Origin: Bacteroidia bacterium
GTDB taxonomy: Bacteria; Bacteroidota; Bacteroidia; B-17B0; Aurantibacillaceae
Direction: 5' to 3'
Assembly: GCA_026003255.1 (NCBI GenBank)
Contig: BPGX01000005.1
Location: 1-64,000, forward strand
Length of the DNA: 64,000 nt
This document shows positions 44,073-54,794 of this stretch, piece by piece; position 1 is the first letter of the stretch, and each line of letters starts with the position of its first letter. A program made the position numbers and the translations under genes. Below the pieces are notes generated by a model. That model was not told the origin of the DNA and did no database searches. It saw only the letters and a program-made list of their open reading frames with translations.

Positions 44073-46638
44073 TTCCTTATCATTATTTCTTACATTCCTA
44101 ACAAATATCTATTCTAATTCACTAAACTTTGATGATACCCTCAAAAAACGCCCTTACATCTATAACCCTGAATACAGATCCAGCAATACTCTAATAATTG
44201 ACATTCTTCACACAAACTTACATGTGAAACCTATCTGGGACAGTTCTATTTTAATTGGAAAAGCAGAAATTTATGCGAAACCTTACTTTTATTCCACAGA
44301 TAAATTCTTTTTGAACGCTCGTGGAATGAGAATCAACAAAGTAACACTACAAGATAAAAGCTCAAAAACATCAATTCCATTTAACTACACTTATGAAAAT
44401 GACTCCATAAAATTTTTCCTTAAAAAATCAATTACTCCCGCCCAAACAATAGTAATTACCATTGAATATGTTGCTCAGCCAGAAAAAATAAAAGTTGGCG
44501 GAAGTGCTGCTATTCAAAGCGATAAAGGACTATACTTTATTAACCCTAAAGGTGAAATACCTGGCAAAATGCCTCAAATATGGACACAAGGTGAAACGCA
44601 AAGTAACTCCGTTTGGTTTCCAACTGTAGATTCTCCCAATGAAAAAATGACCCATGATATTTTTATCACAGTAAATAAAAAATACACCACGCTTTCAAAT
44701 GGGTTACTTGTAGAAAGTATTATTAATAAAGACGGAACAAAAACTGACCATTGGAAAATGGACTTACCTCACGCTCCATACCTTGTCATGATGGGAATAG
44801 GTGAATTCAAAAAAGTAACTGACAAACCATGGAAAGGCAAAGAAATCAGCTATTATGTTGAACCTGCTTATGAACCCTACGCCAAAGCCATTTTTGGCAA
44901 TACCTCCAAAATGATTGAATTCTACTCAAAAAAACTCGGTGTTGACTTTCCATGGCCAAAATACAGCCAGATTATTTGCAGAGATTATGTCAGCGGCGCC
45001 ATGGAAAACACTTCAGCCACTCTTCACGGTGAATTCTTATATCAAACCGATAGAGATACCGTTGGTGGCGTAAAAGCTGAAGATGTCATTGCTCATGAAT
45101 TATTCCATCAATGGTTCGGAGACCTTGTAACCTGTGAAAGTTGGAGCAATCTTCCACTCAACGAATCCTTTGCCACTTATGGTGAATATCTATGGGAAGA
45201 ATACTTTAACGGACGTGATGCCGCAGATGAACACCATTATTTCTCTGGAAAAGGTTATCTTGTCAATAAACCCGATAAAAATCCTCCTCTTATCCGTTTC
45301 TTCTACGATAATCGTGAAGAAATGTTTGATAACATCAGTTACAACAAAGGCGGACAGGTACTCCACATGTTACGAAAACTCGTAGGAGATGATGCCTTCT
45401 TCCAATCACTTAAATTATACCTCACTCAAAATAAATTCAAACCCGTTGAAATTAACCACTTGCGATTAGCATTTGAAGAAACAACCGGGCAAGACCTTAA
45501 CTGGTTCTTTAATCAATGGTTTTTCTACGGCGGACATCCGTACTTAAAGATTGAAAAAAACTATGATGAAAAAAACAAAATACTGTCAATTACCATTAAA
45601 CAAACGCAACCTATTGAATATCCTATTTACCGCTTACCTGTATATGTTGACATCTACACTTCAAAATCAGTAGATCGTAAATGGATAGATATAACACAAG
45701 TAGAACAAACTTTTACATTTTCAATTAATGAAAAACCACTCCTTGTAAATTTTGATGCTGAAAGACAATTACTTGCCGAAATTTCTTATACAAAAACTAT
45801 TGAAGAATACATGTATCAATTTGAACATGCTCCCTTATGGATGGACAGATACGAAGCCATTACCCAACTTGCAGAACAACTCAAAAAATCAGAAAACGAA
45901 ACAATAACCAATTTTTTAATTAACAAAGGACTAAATGATAAATATGCTGGAATTAGAATAAATGTAATAGACCATTTGAAATCCAAAATTTCATCCCATC
46001 CTGTTCTGCAAAATAAATTAATTGAAATGGCTCAAAATGACCCTTCACCATCTGTAAGATCCGAAGCATTAAGAAATTTGAGTTCTATCAAATCTGATAA
46101 AATTACTGAATTATACCTCAATGCTCTCAACAAAGAATACAGTTCAGACATTATCTCTGCTGCACTCTTCGGATTAAATGAAGTAGACAAAAACAAAGCA
46201 ATAGAATATGCCATAAAATTTGAAAAAGATAAAAGTAAAAGAATCATCATAGCCATTGCACAAATATATGCTGATAATGGAAGTGAGAAATATTGGGATT
46301 TCTTTAAAACGCACCTCACCACTTTTACAGGATTTGAAACATTCTCTTACATTGGTATGCTTAATAAATATATCAAAAATCTTAACCACTCAGGCACTGC
46401 TATTACAATTGCTAAAACTCTGAATGAACACTACAATCACGCCGAAAAAGTTAGTAAATTCGCTTACAAACAAACTCTTTTAAATTTATCAAAAATATGG
46501 TCCGAAAAAGAAAAAAATCTAAAAGATGCTATCAACAAAAACATACAAAACAATGAACCAACTCAAAATCTTGAAGATCAACTACGCACCGTATCTGAAA
46601 CTGTAAATAAAATCAAAGAAATTACCAATAACCTATAA
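44050..46638 (+). CDS. M1 family metallopeptidase (aminopeptidase N-like)
   Basis: This is a zinc aminopeptidase, 862 aa, exported by a signal peptide (MKKTTLLSSLSLFLTFLTNIYS). The substrate-binding exopeptidase motif appears as SGAMENTSATL. The catalytic motif is H349-E350-L-F-H353 with the third ligand E372 (LNESFATY), and the catalytic Tyr region follows (DNISYNKGGQVLHMLRKLVG). The C-terminal ~250 residues consist of HEAT-like helical repeats (SDKITELYLNALNKE..). Its start overlaps the O-antigen ligase gene and M16 follows 10 bp downstream. Peptide scavenging or envelope protein turnover are possible roles. Confidence 0.95.
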   Translation: MKKTTLLSSLSLFLTFLTNIYSNSLNFDDTLKKRPYIYNPEYRSSNTLIIDILHTNLHVKPIWDSSILIGKAEIYAKPYFYSTDKFFLNARGMRINKVTLQDKSSKTSIPFNYTYENDSIKFFLKKSITPAQTIVITIEYVAQPEKIKVGGSAAIQSDKGLYFINPKGEIPGKMPQIWTQGETQSNSVWFPTVDSPNEKMTHDIFITVNKKYTTLSNGLLVESIINKDGTKTDHWKMDLPHAPYLVMMGIGEFKKVTDKPWKGKEISYYVEPAYEPYAKAIFGNTSKMIEFYSKKLGVDFPWPKYSQIICRDYVSGAMENTSATLHGEFLYQTDRDTVGGVKAEDVIAHELFHQWFGDLVTCESWSNLPLNESFATYGEYLWEEYFNGRDAADEHHYFSGKGYLVNKPDKNPPLIRFFYDNREEMFDNISYNKGGQVLHMLRKLVGDDAFFQSLKLYLTQNKFKPVEINHLRLAFEETTGQDLNWFFNQWFFYGGHPYLKIEKNYDEKNKILSITIKQTQPIEYPIYRLPVYVDIYTSKSVDRKWIDITQVEQTFTFSINEKPLLVNFDAERQLLAEISYTKTIEEYMYQFEHAPLWMDRYEAITQLAEQLKKSENETITNFLINKGLNDKYAGIRINVIDHLKSKISSHPVLQNKLIEMAQNDPSPSVRSEALRNLSSIKSDKITELYLNALNKEYSSDIISAALFGLNEVDKNKAIEYAIKFEKDKSKRIIIAIAQIYADNGSEKYWDFFKTHLTTFTGFETFSYIGMLNKYIKNLNHSGTAITIAKTLNEHYNHAEKVSKFAYKQTLLNLSKIWSEKEKNLKDAINKNIQNNEPTQNLEDQLRTVSETVNKIKEITNNL

Positions 46639-46648
46639 ATTAAAAACC

Positions 46649-49540
46649 ATGAAAAAAATAATTCTTGCTCTCTTCATCTCTTCATTCACTTTAATTATCT
46701 TTCCTCAACAACCTAAAAAAATTACTAATCAATTTCAAAAAAACTTAAAAGAAACACTCCAATATAGACCACCAGCAGGAATGCGCTTTGTTGAAAATGT
46801 TCCCGCCCAAAAAGGAATAATCAATATCCCTTACTTCAAATATGTTCTGGATAATGGACTTACCGTTATTATTCACGAAGACCATTCAGACCCAATCGTA
46901 TATGTGGATGTAACTTTTCACGTAGGTTCTGCAAGAGAACAACAAGGCCGTTCAGGATTTGCTCACTTCTTTGAACACATGATGTTTCAGGGATCCAAGC
47001 ACGTTGCGGATGACCAACACTTCAAAATAATCACAGAAGCAGGCGGAACACTCAATGGGACTACGAATTCCGATAGAACCAACTACTTTGAAGTAGTTCC
47101 CTCTAATCAATTAGAAAAAATACTCTGGCTCGAAGCAGACAGAATGGGCTTCTTGCTTGACTCTGTTACACAACAGAAATTTGAAATCCAACGCGCTACT
47201 GTAAAAAATGAACGAGGACAACGTTATGATAACGCACCTTACGGACTTGCCTGGGAAAAAACCGCCGAAGCACTCTTTCCCAAAGGACATCCTTATAGTT
47301 GGCAAACCATCGGATACATTGAAGACCTCAATAGAGTTGACGTTAATGATCTTAAACGTTTTTACTTACGCTGGTATGGTCCTAACAACGCGGTATTAAC
47401 TATTGCCGGCGACATTGATGTTCAAAAAACATTGCAATGGGTAGTTAAATACTTTGGTTCTATTCCAAAAGGAAAAGACGTTCAACCTTTGAAACCTCAA
47501 CCAGTAACTCTTCCGGAAACTCGCTACATTTCTTACGAAGATAATATCAAATTTCCAATGCTCAAATGGGCATTCCCTACCGTCCCCTTCACATCAGAAG
47601 AAGCCACAGCACTTGACTTTCTTGCCGATATTTTATCAAATGGAAAATCATCGCCTTTGTATCAGGCATTTATCAAAACCGGAAAAGCAACCTCTGCATC
47701 CGCATACCACTATAGCAGAGAACTAGCCGGACAATTTGAATTTGCAATTCGTGCTAATGGTTCACTTGCTGAAACTCAAAAAATTTTAGAAGAAACACTT
47801 AATGAATGGGAAAAAAAAGGGGGTGCATCCATTAAGGATATTCAAAAATTAAAAAACAAATACATCTCTGATATTTACGAACAACTCTACACCGTCCAAA
47901 GTAAAGGTGCTAAACTGGCATATTATCAAACATTCTTTGGTACACCAAACTATTTGCCAAAAGAACTTGAATCTATCAAAAAAATAACACCACAAGATGT
48001 AATGAACGTCTATTACAAATACATTAAAGGAAAAAATAAAGTAGTATTGAGCGTAGTACCAAAAGGAAAACCTGAATTGAAAGCCGCAGAAGATAACTGG
48101 AAAATGTATGAGAGAACTATCGAATCAGAAAGCGAAGAATACAAAGGACTCACTTATATTGAACCCAAAGATACATTTGATAGATCTAAAATGCCACAAG
48201 CAACTTCTGAAATCAAAATTCCTACACCTAATATCAAATTAAATAAAACGGCATTTCAATCTCCTTATGCTTTTATGACAGAAGCAGAAGTACCTAAGAC
48301 AAAAATACTAATCAGTTTTCAAGCAGGGCATCGTTTTGAACCCATTGAAAAAGCCGGTGTAGCCAGTGTGTTAGCAGATTTACTAAAAGAAACTACTAAA
48401 AAAAGAACCGCCGAAGAAATAGATGATAAGTTGCAAACATTGGGCAGTGAAATTAGTGTCAGTGTTTCAAACAATGATTTTATTATTAGCATTTCATCAT
48501 TGACCGAAAATCTTGACAGCACATTAAAATTAACTCAAGAAATACTTTATGAACCAAAATTTGATACCGCTGATTTTAAGAGAATCATTAAAAGAAAAAT
48601 AGAAAGTTTACAACAACGTAAAGTAACCGCATCTTCCATTGCAGCGGATGTTTTTGATAAAATATATTATGGAAACGCAAATGTGCTGTCTACTCCATCC
48701 ATTGGTACTGAAAATACCTTGAAAAATCTTACCATTGAAGACGTGAAAGATTATTACAAAAAAATGTTGAGTAAAAAAACGATGAATATCTCCATTATTT
48801 CTGATAAATCCGACGAAAAAACACTTCTACAAAAATTAGGATTTTTAGCCGGACTTCCCAATACTTCAATAAATTATACAGAACCTTCCATTCCAAATAT
48901 TCCTGCAACACAAATCTATTTTGTAGATAAACCAAACGCTGCTCAATCTGAAATTATTGTTGGCTCTATCGGATTGCCATTTGACTATGCAGGGAATTAT
49001 TTCAAAAGCAACATTCTCAACTTTCCATTTGCTGGTGCGTTCAATAGCCGTGTGAACTACTTATTACGTGAATTAAAAGGTTATACTTATGGTACAAGGG
49101 GCAGATTCGAAGGAGATAAATTTTCTGGAAGATACATTCTTTCTGGTGGTTTCAAAAAAGACGCCACCGACTCTACTATTCATTTAATCATGAATGAATT
49201 TGATAAACTCATAAATAATGGAATTAATGAGGATGAATTAAAATTCACCAAAAGCGCATTATTACAATCCGAAGCATTAAAAATGGAATCTCCTTACCAA
49301 AAATTATATCTGATGAAAACAATAATGGATTACAACTTACCAATTAATTTCAAAGAACACCAAAGAGAAATACTTAATTCCATCACTACCAAAGAACTGA
49401 ATGACCTTGCTAAAAAAATTTTTAATAACAATAGATTAATACTTGTTGTCGTTGGTGATAAAAAAACAATCTTTAATAAAATTAATTCATTAGGGCTTCC
49501 TATTACTGAATTAGATAATAACGGGAATTTAGTCAAATAA
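46649..49540 (+). CDS. M16 family metallopeptidase (full-length, two-domain)
   Basis: This is a 963-aa zinc peptidase of the pitrilysin family with a signal peptide (MKKIILALFISSFTLIIFPQ). The inverted zinc motif is H106-F-F-E109-H110, with distal E188 in VKNERGQRYDNAPY. The second half (from about residue 520) repeats the fold without zinc ligands (ILISFQAGHRFEPIEKAGVASVLADLL, then RGRFEGDKFSGRYILSGGF with the R/Y pair), so both halves of the clamshell are on one chain. It is 10 bp after the M1 gene and 50 bp before porZ. It probably degrades peptides in the periplasm. Confidence 0.95.
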   Translation: MKKIILALFISSFTLIIFPQQPKKITNQFQKNLKETLQYRPPAGMRFVENVPAQKGIINIPYFKYVLDNGLTVIIHEDHSDPIVYVDVTFHVGSAREQQGRSGFAHFFEHMMFQGSKHVADDQHFKIITEAGGTLNGTTNSDRTNYFEVVPSNQLEKILWLEADRMGFLLDSVTQQKFEIQRATVKNERGQRYDNAPYGLAWEKTAEALFPKGHPYSWQTIGYIEDLNRVDVNDLKRFYLRWYGPNNAVLTIAGDIDVQKTLQWVVKYFGSIPKGKDVQPLKPQPVTLPETRYISYEDNIKFPMLKWAFPTVPFTSEEATALDFLADILSNGKSSPLYQAFIKTGKATSASAYHYSRELAGQFEFAIRANGSLAETQKILEETLNEWEKKGGASIKDIQKLKNKYISDIYEQLYTVQSKGAKLAYYQTFFGTPNYLPKELESIKKITPQDVMNVYYKYIKGKNKVVLSVVPKGKPELKAAEDNWKMYERTIESESEEYKGLTYIEPKDTFDRSKMPQATSEIKIPTPNIKLNKTAFQSPYAFMTEAEVPKTKILISFQAGHRFEPIEKAGVASVLADLLKETTKKRTAEEIDDKLQTLGSEISVSVSNNDFIISISSLTENLDSTLKLTQEILYEPKFDTADFKRIIKRKIESLQQRKVTASSIAADVFDKIYYGNANVLSTPSIGTENTLKNLTIEDVKDYYKKMLSKKTMNISIISDKSDEKTLLQKLGFLAGLPNTSINYTEPSIPNIPATQIYFVDKPNAAQSEIIVGSIGLPFDYAGNYFKSNILNFPFAGAFNSRVNYLLRELKGYTYGTRGRFEGDKFSGRYILSGGFKKDATDSTIHLIMNEFDKLINNGINEDELKFTKSALLQSEALKMESPYQKLYLMKTIMDYNLPINFKEHQREILNSITTKELNDLAKKIFNNNRLILVVVGDKKTIFNKINSLGLPITELDNNGNLVK

Positions 49541-49590
49541 ATTTCATTGCCTTAAACAATAATTTTAAGTTTTTATCGTTTTTCAATAAT

Positions 49591-51960
49591 ATGAAAAAAA
49601 ATCCATTCATTTTATACATGTTCCTTTTTATCTCAGTAAACATCATTGCTCAAAAAAATCAAGGTATTGGTCAATGGAAGGACTTATTAGGTTTTTATTC
49701 TTGCAACTCTATTACCTATTCATCGGATTGGACAAAAATTTATGTAAGCAACAGAAATAGTATTGCAGTATACAATACGACCACTTTTGAAATTGAAAAC
49801 ATTTACAACAAAACCAACGGATTATCCGACGTTGACATTCAGATTATCAGAAACAATCCATATAACAATAAGGTTTTAATATGTTACGAAAACGGTAATA
49901 TCGATGTACTTGATAATAATTCAATAATCAACATCAGTGATATTAAAAATGCCAATATCATCGCCAGTAAAAAAATCAATGAAGTAACTTTTAAAAATCA
50001 TCTTGCTTATCTGGCTTGTGGTTTCGGAATTTCTGTATTAGATATGAATAAATTAGAAATTAAAGAAACCTATTTTATTGGAAAAAACAATTCTTACATT
50101 AACGTTTATCAAGTAGCATTTGACGATTCATTGATTTACGCAGCAACAGATAGTAGTGTATTCAGATGCTCATTGAACACACTATTAAACGATTTCAGAA
50201 ACTGGAAAAAATTTAATTCTAATCAAATCCCTAATGGCACTTACAGCGGTATAGTGAATTTCAATGGAAAAGTTTATGCTGCCTATTCACCATACACAAG
50301 AAACAATGCCAACTTTATGAAAGATACTCTTTATGTTCGAGATAATACAGGTACATGGACAAAAACATTTCTTAATACAAGTCCTAACAGCGGTACTATT
50401 ATTAAAAAAATGTATACCTTCAATAATGCCTGCATTGCATTTATTGGCCCTTATGGCGCTAACGCCATTGATAAAAATAATAACCAGATATTCGCACTCG
50501 GAAATTATAGCTTCGGTAACCAGAATATTAAAGACATAGCCATTAACTACTATAACAACTTTCCTTCCGGTCAGCCCGTTATTTCTTATATCGCTGACGA
50601 GTTTCACGGCTTTCTAAGAACCTATTGGGATGCTTTTCCTATTCCCATTGATGGCGCCAGACATAAGTTGGTGAGTCGTATTAAAGCTTACAATGGCAAG
50701 ATATTAATAGCCCCTTCTAAAATTGACGAAACAGGAGGACCTCATTTCTATCGAGAAGGAATTTCCTTCTATGATGGTGAAAAATGGAATTACCTGAGAG
50801 ATTTTAATAATGACACAATTGTAGACATAACAGATGCCATGATTGACCCTGATGATGAAACACACATTTATGCCACCAGTTGGATAAACGGATTGGTAGA
50901 ATATAAGAATAACAAACTTTCCAAAGTATACAATAGCGCTAATTCCGGGCTTGTCAATATCAGTTCATTAGGATTAAGTTGGCATAGATACGGGGGGCTC
51001 GTTATGGACCCTAATAAAAATATATGGATTAGCCATGCGGTACCTAATTCTCCTATGAGTGTACTAAAAAGCAATGGACAAGTTGTCAATTTCTTTAACT
51101 CAACTTTTAACACCAGTATCAACCTTACTTCAAATATCCTCTTTGACAAAAACAATCAAGTATGGATGATTATTCCAGGCGGTAAAGGTATCTTAGTTTA
51201 TAAACATAATAACTTTGAACCTATGAGTTCATCTAATACCAAATTCCTTAGTAATGTAAAAGGTAATGGTAACTTGCCCTCCAATTATGTCTGGTCTATA
51301 GCAGAAGATAAAAATGGTTACATCTGGATTGGCACTTCTCAGGGAGTCGCTGTTATCTACAATCCTGAAAACGTCTTCAATGGCGGAAATTATGATGCTC
51401 AACAAATATTTATCACTCAGGATGGTCAAACACAATTGCTTTTAGCAACAGAAAAAGTTACCGCTATTACAATTGATGGAGCAGATAGAAAATGGATAGG
51501 AACAGAATCTTCCGGATTATTTTGTTTCTCACCAGATGGGCAAACTCAAATTTATCACTTCACCACAGATAACAGTCCAATCGCTTCCAATAATATTATC
51601 GATATCGCTTACGATGAAAAAACAGGTGACATCATCATCGGTACCGATAAAGGCATTCAATCTTACCGAACAGACATCATCGGCGGATTTGAAAACTATA
51701 CAAACGTTCACGCCTTCCCTAATCCAGTAAAACGTTCAAATGACAACATATACATTAAAGGTCTAATAGATGGTTCTATTGTAAAAATTACCGATATTGC
51801 CGGTAACCTCGTATGGGAAGGTAAATCTACCGGAGGAATGATTACCTGGAATTTACAAAATCTTTACAACCAAAAAGTAAACGAAGGTATCTACATCGTA
51901 TATACTTCTACTCCCGATGCCCAACAAAAAGCCGTTGCTAAAATCATGGTAGTGAATTGA
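49591..51960 (+). CDS. porZ: Type IX secretion system attachment protein PorZ
   Basis: PorZ is part of the outer-surface attachment complex (PorU-PorV-PorQ-PorZ) that hands anionic lipopolysaccharide to the sortase for linkage to cargo. This 789-aa protein has a signal peptide (MKKNPFILYMFLFISVNIIAQ). The N-terminal propeller starts GIGQWKDLLGFYSCNSITYSSDWTKIYVSN, with the PorZ-type GLSDVDIQIIRNNPYNNKVLICYENGNIDVLDNN. A second propeller has two-component-regulator repeats (LPSNYVWSIAEDKNGYIWIGTSQGVAVIY). It ends in a sorting-type C-terminal domain (FPNPVKRSNDNIYI..NEGIYIVYTSTP..AKIMVVN), as in known PorZ. It closes the run after M1 and M16. Confidence 0.88.
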   Translation: MKKNPFILYMFLFISVNIIAQKNQGIGQWKDLLGFYSCNSITYSSDWTKIYVSNRNSIAVYNTTTFEIENIYNKTNGLSDVDIQIIRNNPYNNKVLICYENGNIDVLDNNSIINISDIKNANIIASKKINEVTFKNHLAYLACGFGISVLDMNKLEIKETYFIGKNNSYINVYQVAFDDSLIYAATDSSVFRCSLNTLLNDFRNWKKFNSNQIPNGTYSGIVNFNGKVYAAYSPYTRNNANFMKDTLYVRDNTGTWTKTFLNTSPNSGTIIKKMYTFNNACIAFIGPYGANAIDKNNNQIFALGNYSFGNQNIKDIAINYYNNFPSGQPVISYIADEFHGFLRTYWDAFPIPIDGARHKLVSRIKAYNGKILIAPSKIDETGGPHFYREGISFYDGEKWNYLRDFNNDTIVDITDAMIDPDDETHIYATSWINGLVEYKNNKLSKVYNSANSGLVNISSLGLSWHRYGGLVMDPNKNIWISHAVPNSPMSVLKSNGQVVNFFNSTFNTSINLTSNILFDKNNQVWMIIPGGKGILVYKHNNFEPMSSSNTKFLSNVKGNGNLPSNYVWSIAEDKNGYIWIGTSQGVAVIYNPENVFNGGNYDAQQIFITQDGQTQLLLATEKVTAITIDGADRKWIGTESSGLFCFSPDGQTQIYHFTTDNSPIASNNIIDIAYDEKTGDIIIGTDKGIQSYRTDIIGGFENYTNVHAFPNPVKRSNDNIYIKGLIDGSIVKITDIAGNLVWEGKSTGGMITWNLQNLYNQKVNEGIYIVYTSTPDAQQKAVAKIMVVN

Positions 51961-52504
51961 AGATGGGATTTGCTAAAAAGTATAATCTTTTTTCTTTTTG
52001 TTAATCCCAGATTATGCATAGGATTAATGGAATTTGAATTTTCTATAAAAAATCAATCTGTTATATTTTAACCACAATGAACACAAAGAAAATAATCAAA
52101 GTTCACAAGGGACTGAATATTTGCAAGCAAGAAATGCATTGTGGTTATTCGTAAAAAAACTTTGTATTCTTTGTGGTTTAAGTAAATTAAAAATGAAAGT
52201 AATTAATACCAAATTGGTGATGAGTATTTTTACTGAAATCTTAATAGAATAAAGCAAATGTATAAACATGCTAATTTTTAATGCATAATTTTGGATTATA
52301 GAAACCCCTCTCTACTTCCAATCTAAAATAAAAAAATAGCTCAAATCATTTCCTACCTCAAAACTCATAATTCATCCCTCAAAAATCTTAACCTATTTGT
52401 CTGTGTAAATCAATCCGCATCTGTGTGTCATCTGTGTTCCATTATTTTAAGAAAATTATTTACTCAATATTCATAACTCATAAATCAAAATTCACTACTC
52501 ATAA
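51961..52504. repeat. 544-bp gap between convergent genes, holding several dispersed repeats
   Basis: No gene is seen. Content from left to right: a CCCAGATTATGCATAGG motif (52006-52022); an imperfect inverted repeat TTTTAACCACAATGAACACA at 52066-52085 against CTTTGTATTCTTTGTGGTTT at 52160-52179; TTAATGCATAATTTTGG at 52279; repeats of CTCATAAT/AACTCATAA (52370 and 52465-52505); and a CACAGATT-type element on the minus strand at about 52400-52445 (ATCTGTGTGTCATCTGTGTTCC). It may serve as transcription-end territory for porZ and the DPP-like gene, but I see no clear hairpin with T-tract. Confidence 0.75.
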
Positions 52505-54706
52505 CTACCAACTTACTTCAAATTTCTTTCTAAAAAATTCCACTATCTTCGAATACAAATGATAACGCGTATATCCTCCATAAATACTATGATTTTTATT
52601 CGGATAAATAAAATACTCCAATGGTTTATTATTTTCCACACATGCTTTTACAAATTCCATGGCATTTTGTAAGTGCACATTATCATCCGCTGCACCGTGA
52701 ATCAACAATAGTTTCCCTTTAATGTTTTTTACATGGTTAATAGGTGATAATTCATTATATCCATAAGGATTTTCTTTTGGTAGTCGCATATAACGTTCTG
52801 TGTAGATATTATCATAAAATTTCCAATTGGTAACTGGTGCTACCGAAATGGCTGCATTAATTATATCAGAACCTTTCGTAATCATATTCAAAGCCATAAA
52901 CCCTCCATAACTCCATCCCTGAAAGGCAATTCTGTTTTTATCTACATAACTTAATGTCCCTAGATATTTCACAAATTCAATTTGATCCTGTGTTTCTAAC
53001 TTACCCAGTTGTAAATACGTACAATGCTGAAATGCTTTACCTTTTCCGAATGTTCCTCTTCCATCAGCACAAGCCACAATATAACCATTTTGACACAGAT
53101 ATTGATGAAACCAATACTCATATTCAAATGCATCATTCACCTTGTTTATTCCTGGTCCATTATATGCCGTTACATACACAGGATATTTTTTTTGTGGATC
53201 AAAATCAACCGGCTTCATCATCCAATAGTGCAATTCAATGCCTTCACTGGTCTTAAAACTATTGAATTCCTTTTTACTTAATGAATATTCTTTCATTGTT
53301 TCTATTAACTTTTTGTTATCATCAAGCACTTGAACAAATTTGTTATCAATTGACTTTAATGTGTAAACAGGTGGATGATTGGCAGTATGATGCGATAAAA
53401 TGTAATATTTAAATGTTGGAGAAAATTCTACACGACTAAATCCTTCAGCAGGAGAAATTAGTTGTTTATCTTTACCGTTCCACTTTATCTTATATACAGG
53501 CCGATTCATCACACCATTTTCAGTAGAAGTATAATATATCTCCTTTTTACTTTCATCAACGACCAAAATATTCTCAACATCAAAATTTCCACTCGTTATC
53601 GGATTTACAAGTTTTCCACTTAAATCATATAAATACAGGTGTTGAAAACCATTTTGATTACTCATCCATATAAAATTCTTATCATTATTCACAAACCGTA
53701 AGGCATCATTAATTTCAATATAAGTATCCGACTTTTCTTCAAAAAATTTTTCTAAATTATTTTTGATTGGATCATACAAATACAATTGCAGATAATTCTG
53801 ATGTCTGTTTAATAATGTAAAACACAAGCGCTCTGATTTAGGTAACCATTGTATTCTTGGTATGTATATGTTCTGAAAATCTTCTGAAACAGGGATTTTA
53901 ATACTTTTACTATTTTTTATATCATATATCCACAAAGTAACTTCTGAATTATCTTCTCCTGCTTTGGGATACTTAAATGAATATTTATCAGGATATACAT
54001 TTCCATTGTATATGTCCATTGAAAACTCTTTCACTTTTGATTCATTAAACTTCAAATACGCAATGAATTGACTACCACTACTCCACTCAATAAAATCCGG
54101 CTTACCAAATTCTTCCTCATACACCCAATCTGCCCAACCATTTTTTATTTTATTCCATTCTCCATCATTTGTTATTGCAATTTCTTTTTTTTGCACAATA
54201 TCAAATAAGTAAAGATTATTTTTTTTAATAAAAACAAGTTTTGTTTCATCCGGAGAAAACTTTGGAAACATTATTTTTTCTCCTTCCGATAACAAAATTA
54301 ATTCTTCTTTGCGAATATCCCACAAGTATGTTTCAGCCACAGACGAATGGCGATATATCAGTTCTCGATTCTTAAAAATTAAGAGATAATTTTCATTTGG
54401 TGAAAGTTGATAATCCTCTAACTGAATGTTTTTATTTTTTCCCAGAACATCACTATACAATACCAATGTTTGTGTGGACTTTCCACTTATCAATACCTTC
54501 TTAATAATATTTTTTGAATCATCTTCGGTAATGTAATAATCACCAACTTTTGTGAACGTGAAATGTGGTGGTGGATTGGTACGAAAAGTATATTTAATCC
54601 AAATATCTTCTAAACTTATCTTTTTTTGCGCAAATACAAATTCTATAAATGAAAACAAAATAACCATCAACCATACTTGAAAAAATACACTGCAAAATTT
54701 CTTCAT
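52505..54706 (-). CDS. S9 family peptidase (dipeptidyl peptidase IV-like)
   Basis: This is a 733-aa exported serine peptidase of the DPP-IV family with a signal peptide (MKKFCSVFFQVWLMVILFSFIEFVFAQ). A beta-propeller of about 420 residues (YLWDIRKEELILLSEGEKIMFPKFSPDETKLVF; NGWADWVYEEEFGKPDFIEWS, the double-Glu N-terminal-binding motif) is followed by the alpha/beta-hydrolase domain. Its triad is S599 in GWSYGGF, D674 in HGAADDNVH and H706 in NKNHSIYGG. It should cleave dipeptides after Pro or Ala. It stands alone on the minus strand between two repeat-rich gaps. Confidence 0.95.
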   Translation of the reverse strand: MKKFCSVFFQVWLMVILFSFIEFVFAQKKISLEDIWIKYTFRTNPPPHFTFTKVGDYYITEDDSKNIIKKVLISGKSTQTLVLYSDVLGKNKNIQLEDYQLSPNENYLLIFKNRELIYRHSSVAETYLWDIRKEELILLSEGEKIMFPKFSPDETKLVFIKKNNLYLFDIVQKKEIAITNDGEWNKIKNGWADWVYEEEFGKPDFIEWSSGSQFIAYLKFNESKVKEFSMDIYNGNVYPDKYSFKYPKAGEDNSEVTLWIYDIKNSKSIKIPVSEDFQNIYIPRIQWLPKSERLCFTLLNRHQNYLQLYLYDPIKNNLEKFFEEKSDTYIEINDALRFVNNDKNFIWMSNQNGFQHLYLYDLSGKLVNPITSGNFDVENILVVDESKKEIYYTSTENGVMNRPVYKIKWNGKDKQLISPAEGFSRVEFSPTFKYYILSHHTANHPPVYTLKSIDNKFVQVLDDNKKLIETMKEYSLSKKEFNSFKTSEGIELHYWMMKPVDFDPQKKYPVYVTAYNGPGINKVNDAFEYEYWFHQYLCQNGYIVACADGRGTFGKGKAFQHCTYLQLGKLETQDQIEFVKYLGTLSYVDKNRIAFQGWSYGGFMALNMITKGSDIINAAISVAPVTNWKFYDNIYTERYMRLPKENPYGYNELSPINHVKNIKGKLLLIHGAADDNVHLQNAMEFVKACVENNKPLEYFIYPNKNHSIYGGYTRYHLYSKIVEFFRKKFEVSW

Positions 54707-54794
54707 ACTTTAAATTTTTCCGTTGTAAAAAAACATTTTTTCTAATGCACTTCCAAACACAAAAATTATAACTCATAACTAATTTTATCTATTA

